Source: Sphingomonas bacterium
GTDB taxonomy: Bacteria; Pseudomonadota; Alphaproteobacteria; Sphingomonadales; Sphingomonadaceae
Direction of reading: 5' to 3'
DNA: 41,162 nt
Assembly: GCF_028293085.1 (NCBI RefSeq)
Contig: NZ_JAQGLC010000304.1
Span: 1 to 41,162, forward strand
Shown: positions 24,937-33,838 of the stretch, piece after piece
How positions within the stretch are numbered: the first letter of the stretch is position 1
Layout: every line of letters begins with the position of its first letter
Notes under the pieces: model-generated
The model's input: only the letters and a program-made list of their open reading frames with translations
Databases searched by the model: none
What the model was told of the DNA's origin: nothing
Made by a program: the position numbers and the translations under genes

Positions 24937-24954
24937 GTGAAACGGCAATCTTGA
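24937..24954 (+). CDS. 5-codon mini-ORF coupled to the next gene
   Basis: GAGGAG lies 7 nt before a GTG that encodes MKRQS and stops in TGA, whose A is the first base of the next gene's ATG (TGATG). The strong ribosome binding site serves this mini-ORF rather than the downstream start. It may be a ribosome-delivery leader; chance is possible at this length. Confidence 0.3.
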   Translation: MKRQS

Positions 24955-25286
24955 TGATGCTGAAGCGGCTGCTCACGATCAGGAGAATTACGATACTAGG
25001 CGTTGTCATTGCCGCGCCGCTATTATTCGTGATCCTGTTTCAGAATACGATAATGGTCCAGATCGGCTGTAGCGCGTATAATGTCAAAGTCATTGGGGTC
25101 GCGGTTCCGGAATATCAGGCGAGGAGTGTCAATATATTCGGAAATAATTATACGACATTTCAAGTCGGGCCCGATGACGGCCCCGACATGATATTCGACA
25201 CCGGAAAGAGCAACCAGGGCCGTCAGCGCCACCATCTTGGCTATGCCACATCGGGATCGCTGGACCGCTACTATATTCCCTGCTGA
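24954..25286 (+). CDS. 110-aa membrane-anchored protein, unknown
   Basis: Begins MMLKRLLTIRRITILG, with one strong N-terminal membrane helix (ITILGVVIAAPLLFVILF, residues about 12-30). A roughly 78-residue extracytoplasmic part follows, with Asn/Tyr/Asp-rich segments (VNIFGNNYTTFQVGPDDGPD) and two Cys. Codon use is AT-rich like the preceding gene. It is translationally coupled to a 5-codon mini-ORF. It ends 20 bp before the convergent 194-aa gene. Its position after an effector/immunity pair suggests an orphan immunity or accessory protein, but no family is recognised. Confidence 0.55.
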   Translation: MMLKRLLTIRRITILGVVIAAPLLFVILFQNTIMVQIGCSAYNVKVIGVAVPEYQARSVNIFGNNYTTFQVGPDDGPDMIFDTGKSNQGRQRHHLGYATSGSLDRYYIPC

Positions 25287-25305
25287 CGAAACTTGTCGGC
25301 AAACG

Positions 25306-25890
25306 TCACAATGGATCCTGCTTGGTCCATTCCGGCATGATGAAATCCGCTACGGCGATCGACAGCACATGTGAAGGGATCGGACTTTGCTCGTCGCCAC
25401 GGGCGGTGATGGTCACTGTCGTGCCCGGTCGAAAGTCGATGACGTAGCAGATCGAGCCTGTTTCGGCCGGGCAGCGAGTGACGGCGTAAATTCGGGGCAG
25501 GCCGCCAGTTCCCAGGATATCCCCAACGCAGGTCCGCCCGAACCGCTCGATATCCGGGCAGGGTTCCGGCTTGAGGGAGCCCGCCTTGAGCGCCGCGAGC
25601 GCCATCTCCAGCGCGAACCCGGCCTGGATTGCGTGGAACGTGTCCGGCGCGGTGAACCATTCCGCCGGATCGTCCTCCTCCTCGCCGGCATCCGCGCGCT
25701 TGCGCCAATGCTCGTCGACATCGACGCATTCGGGCTGGTCGACCAGCGGCCGCTGGGCGGCTTCGGCGCTGGTCGCGATCTTCGGCAAATGGACGATATG
25801 AAAGGTGGGAATCGCCTCGATGCCGTAGGGGTGGATCGGCCAGTTCTCGGGTTTCTCGCCGCGCCGTGAAGGCGCGTATAACAGCCTCAC
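25306..25890 (-). CDS. 194-aa protein of unknown function, Cys-containing
   Basis: Starts at GTG 25890, overlapping the stop of the previous gene (GTGA). The sequence has five Cys (ECVD, EPCPD, RTCVG, TRCPA, SICYV), an acidic segment (DAGEEEDDPAEW) and a beta-rich end (GSICYVIDFRPGTTVTITARG). There is no signal peptide of its own, although the Cys pattern looks like a disulfide-bonded exported protein. This raises the possibility that it and the upstream signal-peptide ORF are one gene split by a frame change. Function not recognised. Confidence 0.6.
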   Translation of the reverse strand: MRLLYAPSRRGEKPENWPIHPYGIEAIPTFHIVHLPKIATSAEAAQRPLVDQPECVDVDEHWRKRADAGEEEDDPAEWFTAPDTFHAIQAGFALEMALAALKAGSLKPEPCPDIERFGRTCVGDILGTGGLPRIYAVTRCPAETGSICYVIDFRPGTTVTITARGDEQSPIPSHVLSIAVADFIMPEWTKQDPL

Positions 25891-26195
25891 GGCATCGCGG
25901 CGGCAGAGACCCTCATATTCTGTCCCATGGATCTGGTGACCAGCTTCGCGTTGGGGAGCACCCGCGACATGGGGGCGTGGATCCTGCCACTCGGCTCCAG
26001 GATCGAGAGCAGGTCGTCCTGAATGACCCGATTGGCCGCTCCGGGCGCCAGCGCTTTCATCTGCGGGGTCGTCCGCCGCTCCTGCGCGTTGGTGGGCGTC
26101 GCCGGCACGGACAGGGATGCGGCGATGCCGATGGCCGAGAACGCCTTCAAGGCGAGCGATCGAACACCCTGCGGTTTGATCCAGCGTTCCCTCAT
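25887..26195 (-). CDS. 102-aa exported protein, unknown
   Basis: N-terminal signal peptide (ALKAFSAIGIAASLSVPATP, cleavage probably after NAQ, about residue 38), preceded by a longer than usual basic n-region. The mature part is about 64 residues (ANRVIQDDLLSILEPSGRIH; NAKLVTRSMGQNMRVSAAAMP). GGAG lies 9 nt upstream. It overlaps the 194-aa gene by 4 nt. It may be the N-terminal half of a larger protein. Confidence 0.55.
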   Translation of the reverse strand: MRERWIKPQGVRSLALKAFSAIGIAASLSVPATPTNAQERRTTPQMKALAPGAANRVIQDDLLSILEPSGRIHAPMSRVLPNAKLVTRSMGQNMRVSAAAMP

Positions 26196-26244
26196 GCGTT
26201 GCGACTCCGGCGCTTTGTCAGCCGGACGATGCTACATCGTTCTC

Positions 26245-26418
26245 TTATTGTTCCGCAAGTGCTCCGTGCGGCTCCAAGCGCCTTCCGCCGATCAGCGGCA
26301 CCACCGCCGCCGCAACGATCGCGACGGCGCCGGCGATGACGAAGGCGGAGAGAGATCTGCCGGTCAGCTCGCGGATCACGCCGGCGACCGGGGAAGAAGA
26401 AGTGTCATAAGCCCCCCG
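26245..26418 (-). pseudogene. 3' remnant of an MFS transporter
   Basis: The minus frame ending at TAA 26245 reads SPVAGVIRELTGRSLSAFV, then a long hydrophobic helix (IAGAVAIVAAAVVPLIGG), then RRLEPHGALAEQ. This is what the last transmembrane helix and tail of a major-facilitator transporter look like. It is open for only about 58 codons, has no usable start, and its upstream end runs into the receptor terminator at 26417-26455. The body of the gene is missing. Confidence 0.45.
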
Positions 26419-26455
26419 AAACAAGAGGGGCGCCCGGCACGATGCCGGACGCCCC
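26417..26455 (-). terminator. Terminator of the second TonB-dependent receptor gene
   Basis: Arms GGGGCGTCCGGCA and TGCCGGGCGCCCC (26443-26455 and 26427-26439 on the minus strand) pair over 13 bp with one G-U and a 3-nt loop, followed by TCTTGTTTCG. It lies 23 bp past the receptor stop. Confidence 0.8.
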
Positions 26456-26478
26456 TTTCGCCCCTTTGGTCGCGAAGC

Positions 26479-29448
26479 TCAGAATTTGAAGCGCACGCCC
26501 GCCGTGAAATAGCGGCCGATCGCATCGGCATAGGCGACATTGGGGTAACGCAACCCGATGCTGCCGGTGAAGCCGGAGGTCTGGTAGACCCCGCCCTTGG
26601 CGTTGAACAGGTTCGCGACGTTGACGAAGGTCGTCACCTGCGAATCCGATCCCAGATCATAGCTCAGATTGAGGTCGCTCTGGAAATAGGCGGGCACATT
26701 GGGGATGGCGAAGACCTGGGTCGGGTTGCCGGTCCATTTGATCGACGAGGCGAAGCGTTCGAGGAAATCCACGCCGAACCGGCCGACATGATAGTTGAGC
26801 GTGAAATTCACCTTGTCGCGCGGCTGGGTCTCGGTCCCCGCGGCATTGGTGATCACTGCGCCCGGGATGGTCACCGTGGTCAGCGTCGGCTGATGCGTCC
26901 ACAGCGCCCTCAGGTTCAGCCGCCCGCCCGCCAGCGCGGTCCCGTAATTCGCCTCGACATCGAAGCCCTTGGCCTCGACCTGCGCGATATTCTGGCTGAG
27001 CGAGATGTTGAGCGTGGGGAAGTTCGCGGCCGCGGTGCTGTTGTACGAGATCGGCCGGACGAGCAGCGCGCAATAAGGCGAGGACCCGTCCGAGGCGAGG
27101 CAGAGCGACTGGACGATCGGGTTGGTGCCCGCGACCGCGCCGATCGCATTGCCGATCTTCACATGGAAATAATCGAACGACAGGCTGAACCCGGGCATGA
27201 AGCGCGGCGTGAACACCGCGCCCGCGGTCAGGTTCTGCGCGACCTCGGGCTTCAGATTGGGGTTGCCGCCCGCCAGCGTGTTGAGCTGCGCGGCGACGCC
27301 GGTCAGCGGATCGGTCACGCCCGAGGCCGAGATCACCTGCGCCTGGTAAAGATCCCAGAGCGTCGGCGCGCGGATATCGCGCGAGCGTGTCGCGCGCAGC
27401 TTGAAGTCCTCGCTCACCTTCCATTCCAGGCCGAGCTTCCAGGTATTGGCGGAGAATTTCGCCGGCACCCCGCCATTCCCGACCGCATCATATTTGGTGT
27501 AGCGATAGGCGCCGTTGAACGAGGCGAGCTCGACCAGCGGCAGGTCCTTCAGCAAGGGCACATTGACCTCGATATTGCCCTCATAGACATCCTCGCTGCC
27601 GATCGCGCCCGACTGGACTTCCTTGAAATGGGCAAGGTTCGATCCGGGATAGGAGGTCGCGAGCGCATTGCCCGCCGGCCCGAGCCGCAGATTCTGCGGG
27701 TTGAAGCTGTTGTCCGGCACGCTGGTCGTCACGCGCAGCCCCGCCCGGCGATACTCGCCGCCGACCGCGACCTTGACCGGCCCGGCCCAGCCGTCGAACG
27801 CGGTGCCGGTCACGTTCAGTCCGAAATCGTCGAGCGTGTTGCGCGCCTGCCAGGACGTGTCCTCGAAGATGAAGTCCTTCGCTGCCTGTGAGGCGCGGCC
27901 ATTGCCGAACAGGTTGATCGGCACGCAGCCCGGAAAGGCGCCCGGCGCGGTGATGCTCACCCGGCAGACAATGTTGCCGGTCGACGGATCGCGCACCGCA
28001 TCGAGCGCGGCGTAGAAATTCATGCTGTTGACGTTGTTCTGCGAGGTCAGCGTCGTGCGGTTGAAGCCGTGGGTATAATGCGCGTCCCAGTCGAAATCGC
28101 CGAACAGCGATCCCTGCAGGCCGGCGGTCGCCGAGAAGGAAGCGATCTTCGTCTCGAGCGCGAGATCGCCCATCAGGTCGCTGTCGAAGCGGTTGATCGC
28201 GAAGCTCGATGTGTTGCTGTTGGTCAGCGCGGTCTGCTGCGCCGCGCTCAGAAAGGCGTTGCCGCTATAGATCCACAGCGGATAGGAGCCCGCCGCATTG
28301 TTCGGCGATCCGGCGGTGGCGTTGGTGATGTTGGTGTAGATCTGGCTCGCGCCGAACGAGCGGTTGGTGGCGTAGCGCGCCGAGACATAGCCCTTGATGT
28401 CGTCGGTGAACTCGTAATCGAACCGGCCGAACGCCTGGGCCGATTTGAAATTATAGAGCAGCCACTCGTTATGGGTATAGCCGCCGTCGCCGCCGACCGC
28501 GGCATTGGCGGTCTTGGTCGGCGTGCCCGGATTGAAGGTGCCGAGCGAGCCGTCGGGGAGGAACTGCATCCCCGCGAACGGGCCGGTCATGACGAGCCCG
28601 CCCTCGGATGCATTGCTCTGGCGCGCGCCATAGACGAGCGTGAAGGGGTTGGCCGCGGTGCCCGCGCCGACCACCGCCGGATAGAGGCTGCCATAGGGGC
28701 GGCTCGCCGTATCGTCGATGCCGTTGCGCTTGTAATATTCGACGCTGGCCTCGAAATGCCCGCGATCGCCGACCTTGGTGCCCCAGGCGAGGCCCGCGCG
28801 GACCGATTTCGCATCGCCATAGGTGGAGATGCCGCCCTGGGCGACGCCCTTCAGCCCGACGAACTTGTTGTCGGTGATGAAGTTGACGACACCGGTTACC
28901 GCGTCGGATCCGTAAACGGCCGAGGCGCCGCCCGTCACCACTTCCACGCGCGAGATCAGCAGCTGGGGCAGCATGTTGGTGTCGACGGTGGTGTCGAAAA
29001 AGGTGCCGGGCACGCGGTTGCCGTCCTGCAGGATCAGCGTGCGGATCGGGCTCAGCGCGCGCAGATTGAGGAAGTTGCCGGGCGTGCCGAAGCCGCGGCC
29101 GTTGGCGTTGACCGCGTTGTTGGGGGTCGAGGTGGAGTTGAACGCGGGCAGCTTGTTGAGGCCGTCCGGGATGCTCGCCGGCGTCGTCGCCTGGAGCAGC
29201 TGCGTATTCACCACCGTCACCGGGGTGGGGAGGTTGTTGCCGTTCTGGATGCGCGATCCGGTGACGACGATGTCCTTTTCGGCCGGCGCCGGTTCGGCCT
29301 GGTCGACCGCCGGGGCGGCCTGTGCGGCTACGGGCCCGGCGGGATCGGCGGCGCTCTGCGCGAGGGCCGGCGCGGCGTGGCCGGCCAGCATGGTGGCACC
29401 CAGCAACGCCAGGCGGCGCAGCTCGACTCGCTTGTTCGAAAAAGTCAT
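26479..29448 (-). CDS. TonB-dependent outer-membrane receptor (second)
   Basis: A 989-aa receptor. It has a signal peptide (RLALLGATMLAGHAAPALAQ, residues about 12-31), an Ala/Pro/Glu linker, DIVVTGSRIQNG at the plug start, NLRALSPIRTLILQDGNR, RVEVVTGGASAVYGSDAVTG and VNFITDNK in the plug, the barrel motif SRDIRAPTLWDLYQ, and a C-terminal Phe (FTAGVRFKF). GGAGAGGGG lies just before the ATG. Its substrate is unknown; the divergent aldose 1-epimerase and the MFS remnant next door point to a carbohydrate. It shows the same general layout as the receptor at 1605-4673 but is not a close copy. Confidence 0.93.
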   Translation of the reverse strand: MTFSNKRVELRRLALLGATMLAGHAAPALAQSAADPAGPVAAQAAPAVDQAEPAPAEKDIVVTGSRIQNGNNLPTPVTVVNTQLLQATTPASIPDGLNKLPAFNSTSTPNNAVNANGRGFGTPGNFLNLRALSPIRTLILQDGNRVPGTFFDTTVDTNMLPQLLISRVEVVTGGASAVYGSDAVTGVVNFITDNKFVGLKGVAQGGISTYGDAKSVRAGLAWGTKVGDRGHFEASVEYYKRNGIDDTASRPYGSLYPAVVGAGTAANPFTLVYGARQSNASEGGLVMTGPFAGMQFLPDGSLGTFNPGTPTKTANAAVGGDGGYTHNEWLLYNFKSAQAFGRFDYEFTDDIKGYVSARYATNRSFGASQIYTNITNATAGSPNNAAGSYPLWIYSGNAFLSAAQQTALTNSNTSSFAINRFDSDLMGDLALETKIASFSATAGLQGSLFGDFDWDAHYTHGFNRTTLTSQNNVNSMNFYAALDAVRDPSTGNIVCRVSITAPGAFPGCVPINLFGNGRASQAAKDFIFEDTSWQARNTLDDFGLNVTGTAFDGWAGPVKVAVGGEYRRAGLRVTTSVPDNSFNPQNLRLGPAGNALATSYPGSNLAHFKEVQSGAIGSEDVYEGNIEVNVPLLKDLPLVELASFNGAYRYTKYDAVGNGGVPAKFSANTWKLGLEWKVSEDFKLRATRSRDIRAPTLWDLYQAQVISASGVTDPLTGVAAQLNTLAGGNPNLKPEVAQNLTAGAVFTPRFMPGFSLSFDYFHVKIGNAIGAVAGTNPIVQSLCLASDGSSPYCALLVRPISYNSTAAANFPTLNISLSQNIAQVEAKGFDVEANYGTALAGGRLNLRALWTHQPTLTTVTIPGAVITNAAGTETQPRDKVNFTLNYHVGRFGVDFLERFASSIKWTGNPTQVFAIPNVPAYFQSDLNLSYDLGSDSQVTTFVNVANLFNAKGGVYQTSGFTGSIGLRYPNVAYADAIGRYFTAGVRFKF

Positions 29449-29548
29449 GTCTTCCCCTCTCCTGACGAGCGCCCTCGAGGCGCACCGGCGTCGCTTTCGA
29501 CCATGTTTCAGTCCCCGCCGGGCTCATACCCTGACGGTTCATCTTGCA

Positions 29549-29570
29549 TACATAGTGAGATTACTGTGTA
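29549..29570. promoter_or_regulatory. Operator-like dyad between the TonB receptor and galM
   Basis: TACATAGT and ACTGTGTA are inverted with a 6-nt centre (7 of 8 positions), about 100 bp upstream of the receptor ATG and 145 bp upstream of galM. The surrounding DNA is AT-rich. On the minus strand a candidate -35 TTGTAC (29571-29576) overlaps its edge, with TATGCA 17 bp further on. A shared regulator of both genes is inferred. Confidence 0.4.
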
Positions 29571-29714
29571 CAATCCCTTTGTAGGATAAATAGGCTCAAT
29601 TCGGACAGATCGTTCGAACTCCGACATTTACCGGGCGGCGACACGGTGGGATGATGCGCGCGAGACCGCCGGCACGCAGCGCTGACGGCAGGCAAAAAAG
29701 CAGGGGAGAGTGCG

Positions 29715-30845
29715 ATGAATCGGACCGGGATTGCGGCGTTGCTCGGCCTTGCCGCGCTGTCACCCGTTGCGGGTGCCGCGCCGGCCGGCCCCGACCGCAC
29801 GGTTTTCGGCACCACCGCGGACGGGCAGGCGGTCGACCGCTATGTGCTGCGCAATGCGCATGGCACGCGCGTCGGCGTGCTGACGCTCGGCGGCGTGATC
29901 GACGAGATCAGCGTGCCCGATCGATCCGGCCACCGCGCCAATGTCGTGCTCGCCTTGCCCGATGTCGCTGGATATGAGGCATCGCCGACGGTGGGCGCGG
30001 TGATCGGCCGTTATGCCAATCGCATCTCGCATGGCGGCTTCAGCATCGACGGCGTTCATTATCCGCTCTCGCCCGATCCGACCGCGATCGTGTCGCATGG
30101 CGGCAAAAAGGGGTTCGGCGCGCAGGTCTGGAAGGCCGAGCCTTGCCGTACCGCCGGCTGCGCCAGCCTGACCTTGCGCTATCACAGCGCTGATGGAGAG
30201 AACGGCTTTCCCGGGGCGATGGATGTGGCGGTCACCTATACGCTGACAGCCGACGATGCGGTGCGGCTCGATTATGTCGCGACCACCAGCAAGCCGACCG
30301 TCGTGAACCTGACCAACCACAGCTATTTCAACCTGGGCGGCGACCGGATCGGCAGCGTCGACGATCAATGGATCCAGATCGTCGCGAGCCGCTTCACCGC
30401 GGTCGATGCGGTGCGCAACGCGACCGGCGAGATCCGTCCCGTCGCCGGCACCGCGCTCGATCTGCGCGCGCTCACCCGGATCGGCGCGCGCGTCGCCTCG
30501 AACGATCCGCAGATCCTGCTCGGCAACGGCTTCGATCACAATTTCGTGCTCGACAAGCCGGCGGGCGATCCGATCCCGGTCGGCGCGCGGGCATATGATC
30601 CGGGCAGCGGCCGCACGCTGGAGATGCGCACCACCCAGCCCGGCGTGCAATTCTACACCGGCAATTTCTTCAACGGGAAACAGGCGGCGCGTGGCGGCCG
30701 CATGCTGCGCCAGGGCGCGGGCTTCGCGCTCGAGACGCAGCATTATCCCGACAGCCCGAACCAGCCGGCCTTCCCGACGACGATATTGCGTCCCGGCGAG
30801 ACCTTCCGCTCGACGACGATCTTCCGCTTCGGGGTGCGGCGCTGA
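29715..30845 (+). CDS. galM: Exported aldose 1-epimerase (mutarotase)
   Basis: A 376-aa protein with a signal peptide (MNRTGIAALLGLAALSPVAG). The GalM fold is supported by VGRYANRIS-type sequence (AVIGRYANRISHGGF), the catalytic His segment NLTNHSYFNLGG, GFDHNFVL, and the active-site Glu segment FALETQHYPDSPNQPAFP. It interconverts alpha and beta anomers of free sugars such as galactose or glucose, here in the periplasm. The start has GGGGAGAG upstream. It is divergent from a TonB receptor, consistent with a sugar-uptake locus. Confidence 0.92.
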   Translation: MNRTGIAALLGLAALSPVAGAAPAGPDRTVFGTTADGQAVDRYVLRNAHGTRVGVLTLGGVIDEISVPDRSGHRANVVLALPDVAGYEASPTVGAVIGRYANRISHGGFSIDGVHYPLSPDPTAIVSHGGKKGFGAQVWKAEPCRTAGCASLTLRYHSADGENGFPGAMDVAVTYTLTADDAVRLDYVATTSKPTVVNLTNHSYFNLGGDRIGSVDDQWIQIVASRFTAVDAVRNATGEIRPVAGTALDLRALTRIGARVASNDPQILLGNGFDHNFVLDKPAGDPIPVGARAYDPGSGRTLEMRTTQPGVQFYTGNFFNGKQAARGGRMLRQGAGFALETQHYPDSPNQPAFPTTILRPGETFRSTTIFRFGVRR

Positions 30846-30850
30846 CACGG

Positions 30851-30891
30851 ATCGGGGCCGCGCGACCGCCCGCAACAATGTCGGCCCCGAT
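30851..30891 (+). terminator. Hairpin after galM
   Basis: ATCGGGGCCG and CGGCCCCGAT are a perfect 10-bp inverted repeat with a 21-nt loop, 5 bp after the galM stop. No T tract follows, so termination there would not be classically intrinsic. The remaining 225 bp to the next gene hold no gene I trust. Confidence 0.4.
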
Positions 30892-31116
30892 GGCCGGCGC
30901 CGCCTCATCCGGCGCCGACGGTGCCGCCGCATCTGGCGTTCGCCAGCGGCGATTTCATCATGGCCCGATCCTGTTCCGCCCGATCGGACCGTTCTGGATG
31001 TAATCAGATACGATCCTCAAAGAATCTCCATCGACCGGCGTCGGCAAACCGGCTAGTGCTGGGGAGACTGCCTAGGCCCTTGTGACGCAAGGTATTTTAC
31101 GGCGATCTCGGGGGGA

Positions 31117-33741
31117 ATGATGCGGGCCGGTCTTATCAAGGGGCAATTGCAGAGCGGGCGCCCGCAGGTAGTTTTCGACCGCACCGGCGCGTCCTACGAC
31201 GCCGCCCCGATGGTCGATTCGTTCCGCGGCGGCACGACGATGAACAACAAGCCGTCCTACACGATCGACCAGGCCGCCACGCAGATCACGCGCGGCGAAT
31301 CGTCGTGGAACGGCGATCATGTGCTGGGCACTGCCGCGACCGTCACCTACGCCTTTCGCGATACCGCGCCGGCGACGATGCCCGAGGACACCGGCGGCTT
31401 CAGCCACTTCACCGCGACGCAGATCGCCGCGACCGAGCTGGCGCTGCAATCCTGGTCCGACGTCGCCAATATCAGCTTCGTCCGGGTCGGCGGCGGCGGC
31501 TATGCCGACAATGCGCAGATCCTGTTCGCCGATTACAGCACGGGCGCGGCCGGCGCCGCCGCGTTCGCCGACTTCCCGCCGGTCGGCGATGTCTGGGTCA
31601 ACATCACCCAGCAGAGCAACATCTCGCCGACCCTGCTCGGCTATGGCCGCCAGACGCTGGTCCATGAGATCGGCCATACCATCGGGCTCGATCATCCGGG
31701 CGATTACGATGCGAGCGAGGGCGATCCGACCTATGCCGCCGACGCGGTCTATTACGAGGATTCGCGCCAATATTCGGTGATGAGCTATTGGTCGGAGACC
31801 AACACCCAGGGTGATTTCCGCGGCGGCTACGCCTCGGCCCCGCTGGTCGACGACATCGCCGCGGCGCAGCGCCTGTACGGCGCCAACATGACCACCCGCA
31901 CGGGCGATACCGTCTACGGCTTCAATTCCAATGCCGGACGCGATGTCTTCGTGGCGACCGATGCCAACACCCATCTGATCTTCGCGGCCTGGGATGCCGG
32001 CGGCCACGACACGTTCGATTTCTCGGGCTATTCCAACCGTCAGAACATCGATCTGACGGCGGGGGCTTTCTCGGACGTCGGCGGGCTGCGCGGCAATGTC
32101 GCGATCGCCCAGGGTGTGGTGATCGAAGACGCGATCGGCGGCTCGGGTGGGGATTTCATCGTCGGCAATGCCGCCGACAACCACCTGATCGGCAATGCGG
32201 GCGACGATACCCTGTCCGGCATGGACGGTAACGATACGCTGACGGGCGGCGCCGGGAACAACACCTTGTCCGGCGGCGCGGGCGCGGATCATCTGTTCGG
32301 TGGCGACGACCGCAACGAGCTGAACGGCGACGACGGGGACGATATCCTCCAGGGCGGCGCGGGCTATGACCGGATGCTCGGCGGAAACGGCGTCGATCAT
32401 CTCTACGGCGGCGGCGACGGGGATCAGCTGGAGGGCAATGCCGGGGACGACGTGTTGTTCGGCGACGCCGGCAATGACTATCTGACCGGCGGCGACGGTA
32501 TCGACGACCTGCATGGCGGCACCGGCAGCGATGGGCTGTATGGCGGCAACGATGCCGATACCCTGAACGGCGAAGAGGATGACGATTCGCTGTTCGGCGA
32601 GGGCGGCGTCGACCTGCTCTATGGCGGCGACGGCAACGACAGCCTTGTCGGCGGGCTGGGTGCGGATCGGATCGATGGCGGCGCCGGGACCGACACTTTG
32701 TCCTATTCCGACAATCAGGGCCCGGTGTTCGTCAACCTGACGCTTGGTGTGGGCCATGGCAATGCCGCGGAAGGGGACACCTATTTCAGCGTCGAAAACG
32801 TCCTCGGCACAATTTACGCCGACACGATCATCGGCGACGACGGCGCGAACCTGCTGAACGGCAATGGCGGTCCCGATGTGCTGATCGGTTCGCTGGGCGC
32901 CGATGTTTTCATCGGCCTGTCGGCCGTAAACGTCGAACTGGACGGCCACACCGATTTCGCCAGTGCCGCGCCGGTCGACGTCAACCTTCTGCCCACCGTC
33001 TCCTATGAGGACAATCAGGGCGCGGTGTTCGTCAACCTGCTGACTCATCAGGGCTATAACAACGCGGCGCAGGGCGACACCTATCAGGCCGAAGTGAACC
33101 TCCGCGGTTCGATCTTCGACGATTATTTCATCGGCTCGAACAACGCCAATATCCTGGACGGCGGCGCGGGGAACGACACCTTGCTCGGCGCGCTCGGCCC
33201 GGACCAGCTGATCGGCGGCGCGGGCAACGACACCGCCAGCTATGAGGACAATCAGGGCGCGGTGTTCGTCAACCTGACGCTCGGCAAGGGCTATGGCAAC
33301 GCGGCCGAGGGCGACACCTATTCGTCGATCGAGAATGTGGTCGGCACGGTGTTCTACGATACGTTCATCGGCGACGCGAACGACAACCGCCTCGACGGCG
33401 CGCGCGGCAACGACGTGCTGACGGGAGCCGGCGGCGCCGACACCTTCGTGTTCGATACGATCTTCGCATTCAACAATGTGGATGAAATCACCGATTTCAC
33501 CCACGGCACCGATCATATCGAGCTCGCCCACACGATCTTCACCGCGCTCGGTGCGGGTGCCCTGTCGACGGATGCGTTCGCGACCGGCGTCGCGACGACG
33601 GCCGCGCAGCACATCCTCTACGACAGCGAGACAGGGGCGCTCTCCTACGACGCCGACGGATCGGGCGCCGGCGCGGCGATCCAGTTCGCGACGCTGCAGG
33701 CGCATCTCACCGTCACGAACGCCGACTTCCTGGTGGCGTGA
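31117..33741 (+). CDS. Serralysin-like M10 metalloprotease with RTX repeats
   Basis: An 874-aa protein. Catalytic domain about residues 45-255, with the extended zinc motif [13 protein letters not shown] (His183, His187, His193; Glu184 the base) and the Met-turn VMSYW (Met222), which define serralysin-type metzincins. From about 345 there are many Ca-binding nonapeptides ([20 protein letters not shown] and so on), three copies of a '[12 protein letters not shown]' module, then an Ala/Asp-rich C-terminus ending ADFLVA, the type I secretion signal region. No Sec signal peptide. It should be exported by an ABC-type exporter and fold on Ca2+ outside. The start is ATG 31117 or 31120 behind GGGGGGA; a later ATG ([10 protein letters not shown]) is possible. 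First of three tandem RTX genes. Confidence 0.9.
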   Translation: MMRAGLIKGQLQSGRPQVVFDRTGASYDAAPMVDSFRGGTTMNNKPSYTIDQAATQITRGESSWNGDHVLGTAATVTYAFRDTAPATMPEDTGGFSHFTATQIAATELALQSWSDVANISFVRVGGGGYADNAQILFADYSTGAAGAAAFADFPPVGDVWVNITQQSNISPTLLGYGRQTLVHEIGHTIGLDHPGDYDASEGDPTYAADAVYYEDSRQYSVMSYWSETNTQGDFRGGYASAPLVDDIAAAQRLYGANMTTRTGDTVYGFNSNAGRDVFVATDANTHLIFAAWDAGGHDTFDFSGYSNRQNIDLTAGAFSDVGGLRGNVAIAQGVVIEDAIGGSGGDFIVGNAADNHLIGNAGDDTLSGMDGNDTLTGGAGNNTLSGGAGADHLFGGDDRNELNGDDGDDILQGGAGYDRMLGGNGVDHLYGGGDGDQLEGNAGDDVLFGDAGNDYLTGGDGIDDLHGGTGSDGLYGGNDADTLNGEEDDDSLFGEGGVDLLYGGDGNDSLVGGLGADRIDGGAGTDTLSYSDNQGPVFVNLTLGVGHGNAAEGDTYFSVENVLGTIYADTIIGDDGANLLNGNGGPDVLIGSLGADVFIGLSAVNVELDGHTDFASAAPVDVNLLPTVSYEDNQGAVFVNLLTHQGYNNAAQGDTYQAEVNLRGSIFDDYFIGSNNANILDGGAGNDTLLGALGPDQLIGGAGNDTASYEDNQGAVFVNLTLGKGYGNAAEGDTYSSIENVVGTVFYDTFIGDANDNRLDGARGNDVLTGAGGADTFVFDTIFAFNNVDEITDFTHGTDHIELAHTIFTALGAGALSTDAFATGVATTAAQHILYDSETGALSYDADGSGAGAAIQFATLQAHLTVTNADFLVA
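33001..33474 (+). repeat. 237-bp modules in the protease gene
   Basis: Two units begin at 33001 and 33238, each opening [13 protein letters not shown] and continuing through GNAAEGDTY...SIEN to a [13 protein letters not shown] block. Spacing is exactly 237 bp (79 codons). A more divergent earlier copy begins at 32701, 300 bp before. Confidence 0.75.
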
Positions 33742-33838
33742 AGGGCGCGGTGCGAACCGCCTTCGTCTTTCTATTGAAATAGCAACACCATAGTAATCAC
33801 AATTTGGCGGGTCGAACGCCGGTGTCGGGGGAAAAGGG

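Noticed and set aside
30890..31003. A 37-aa plus-strand ORF between galM and the RTX protease
   Set aside because: Its start lies inside the galM hairpin with no SD; composition is compatible with chance.
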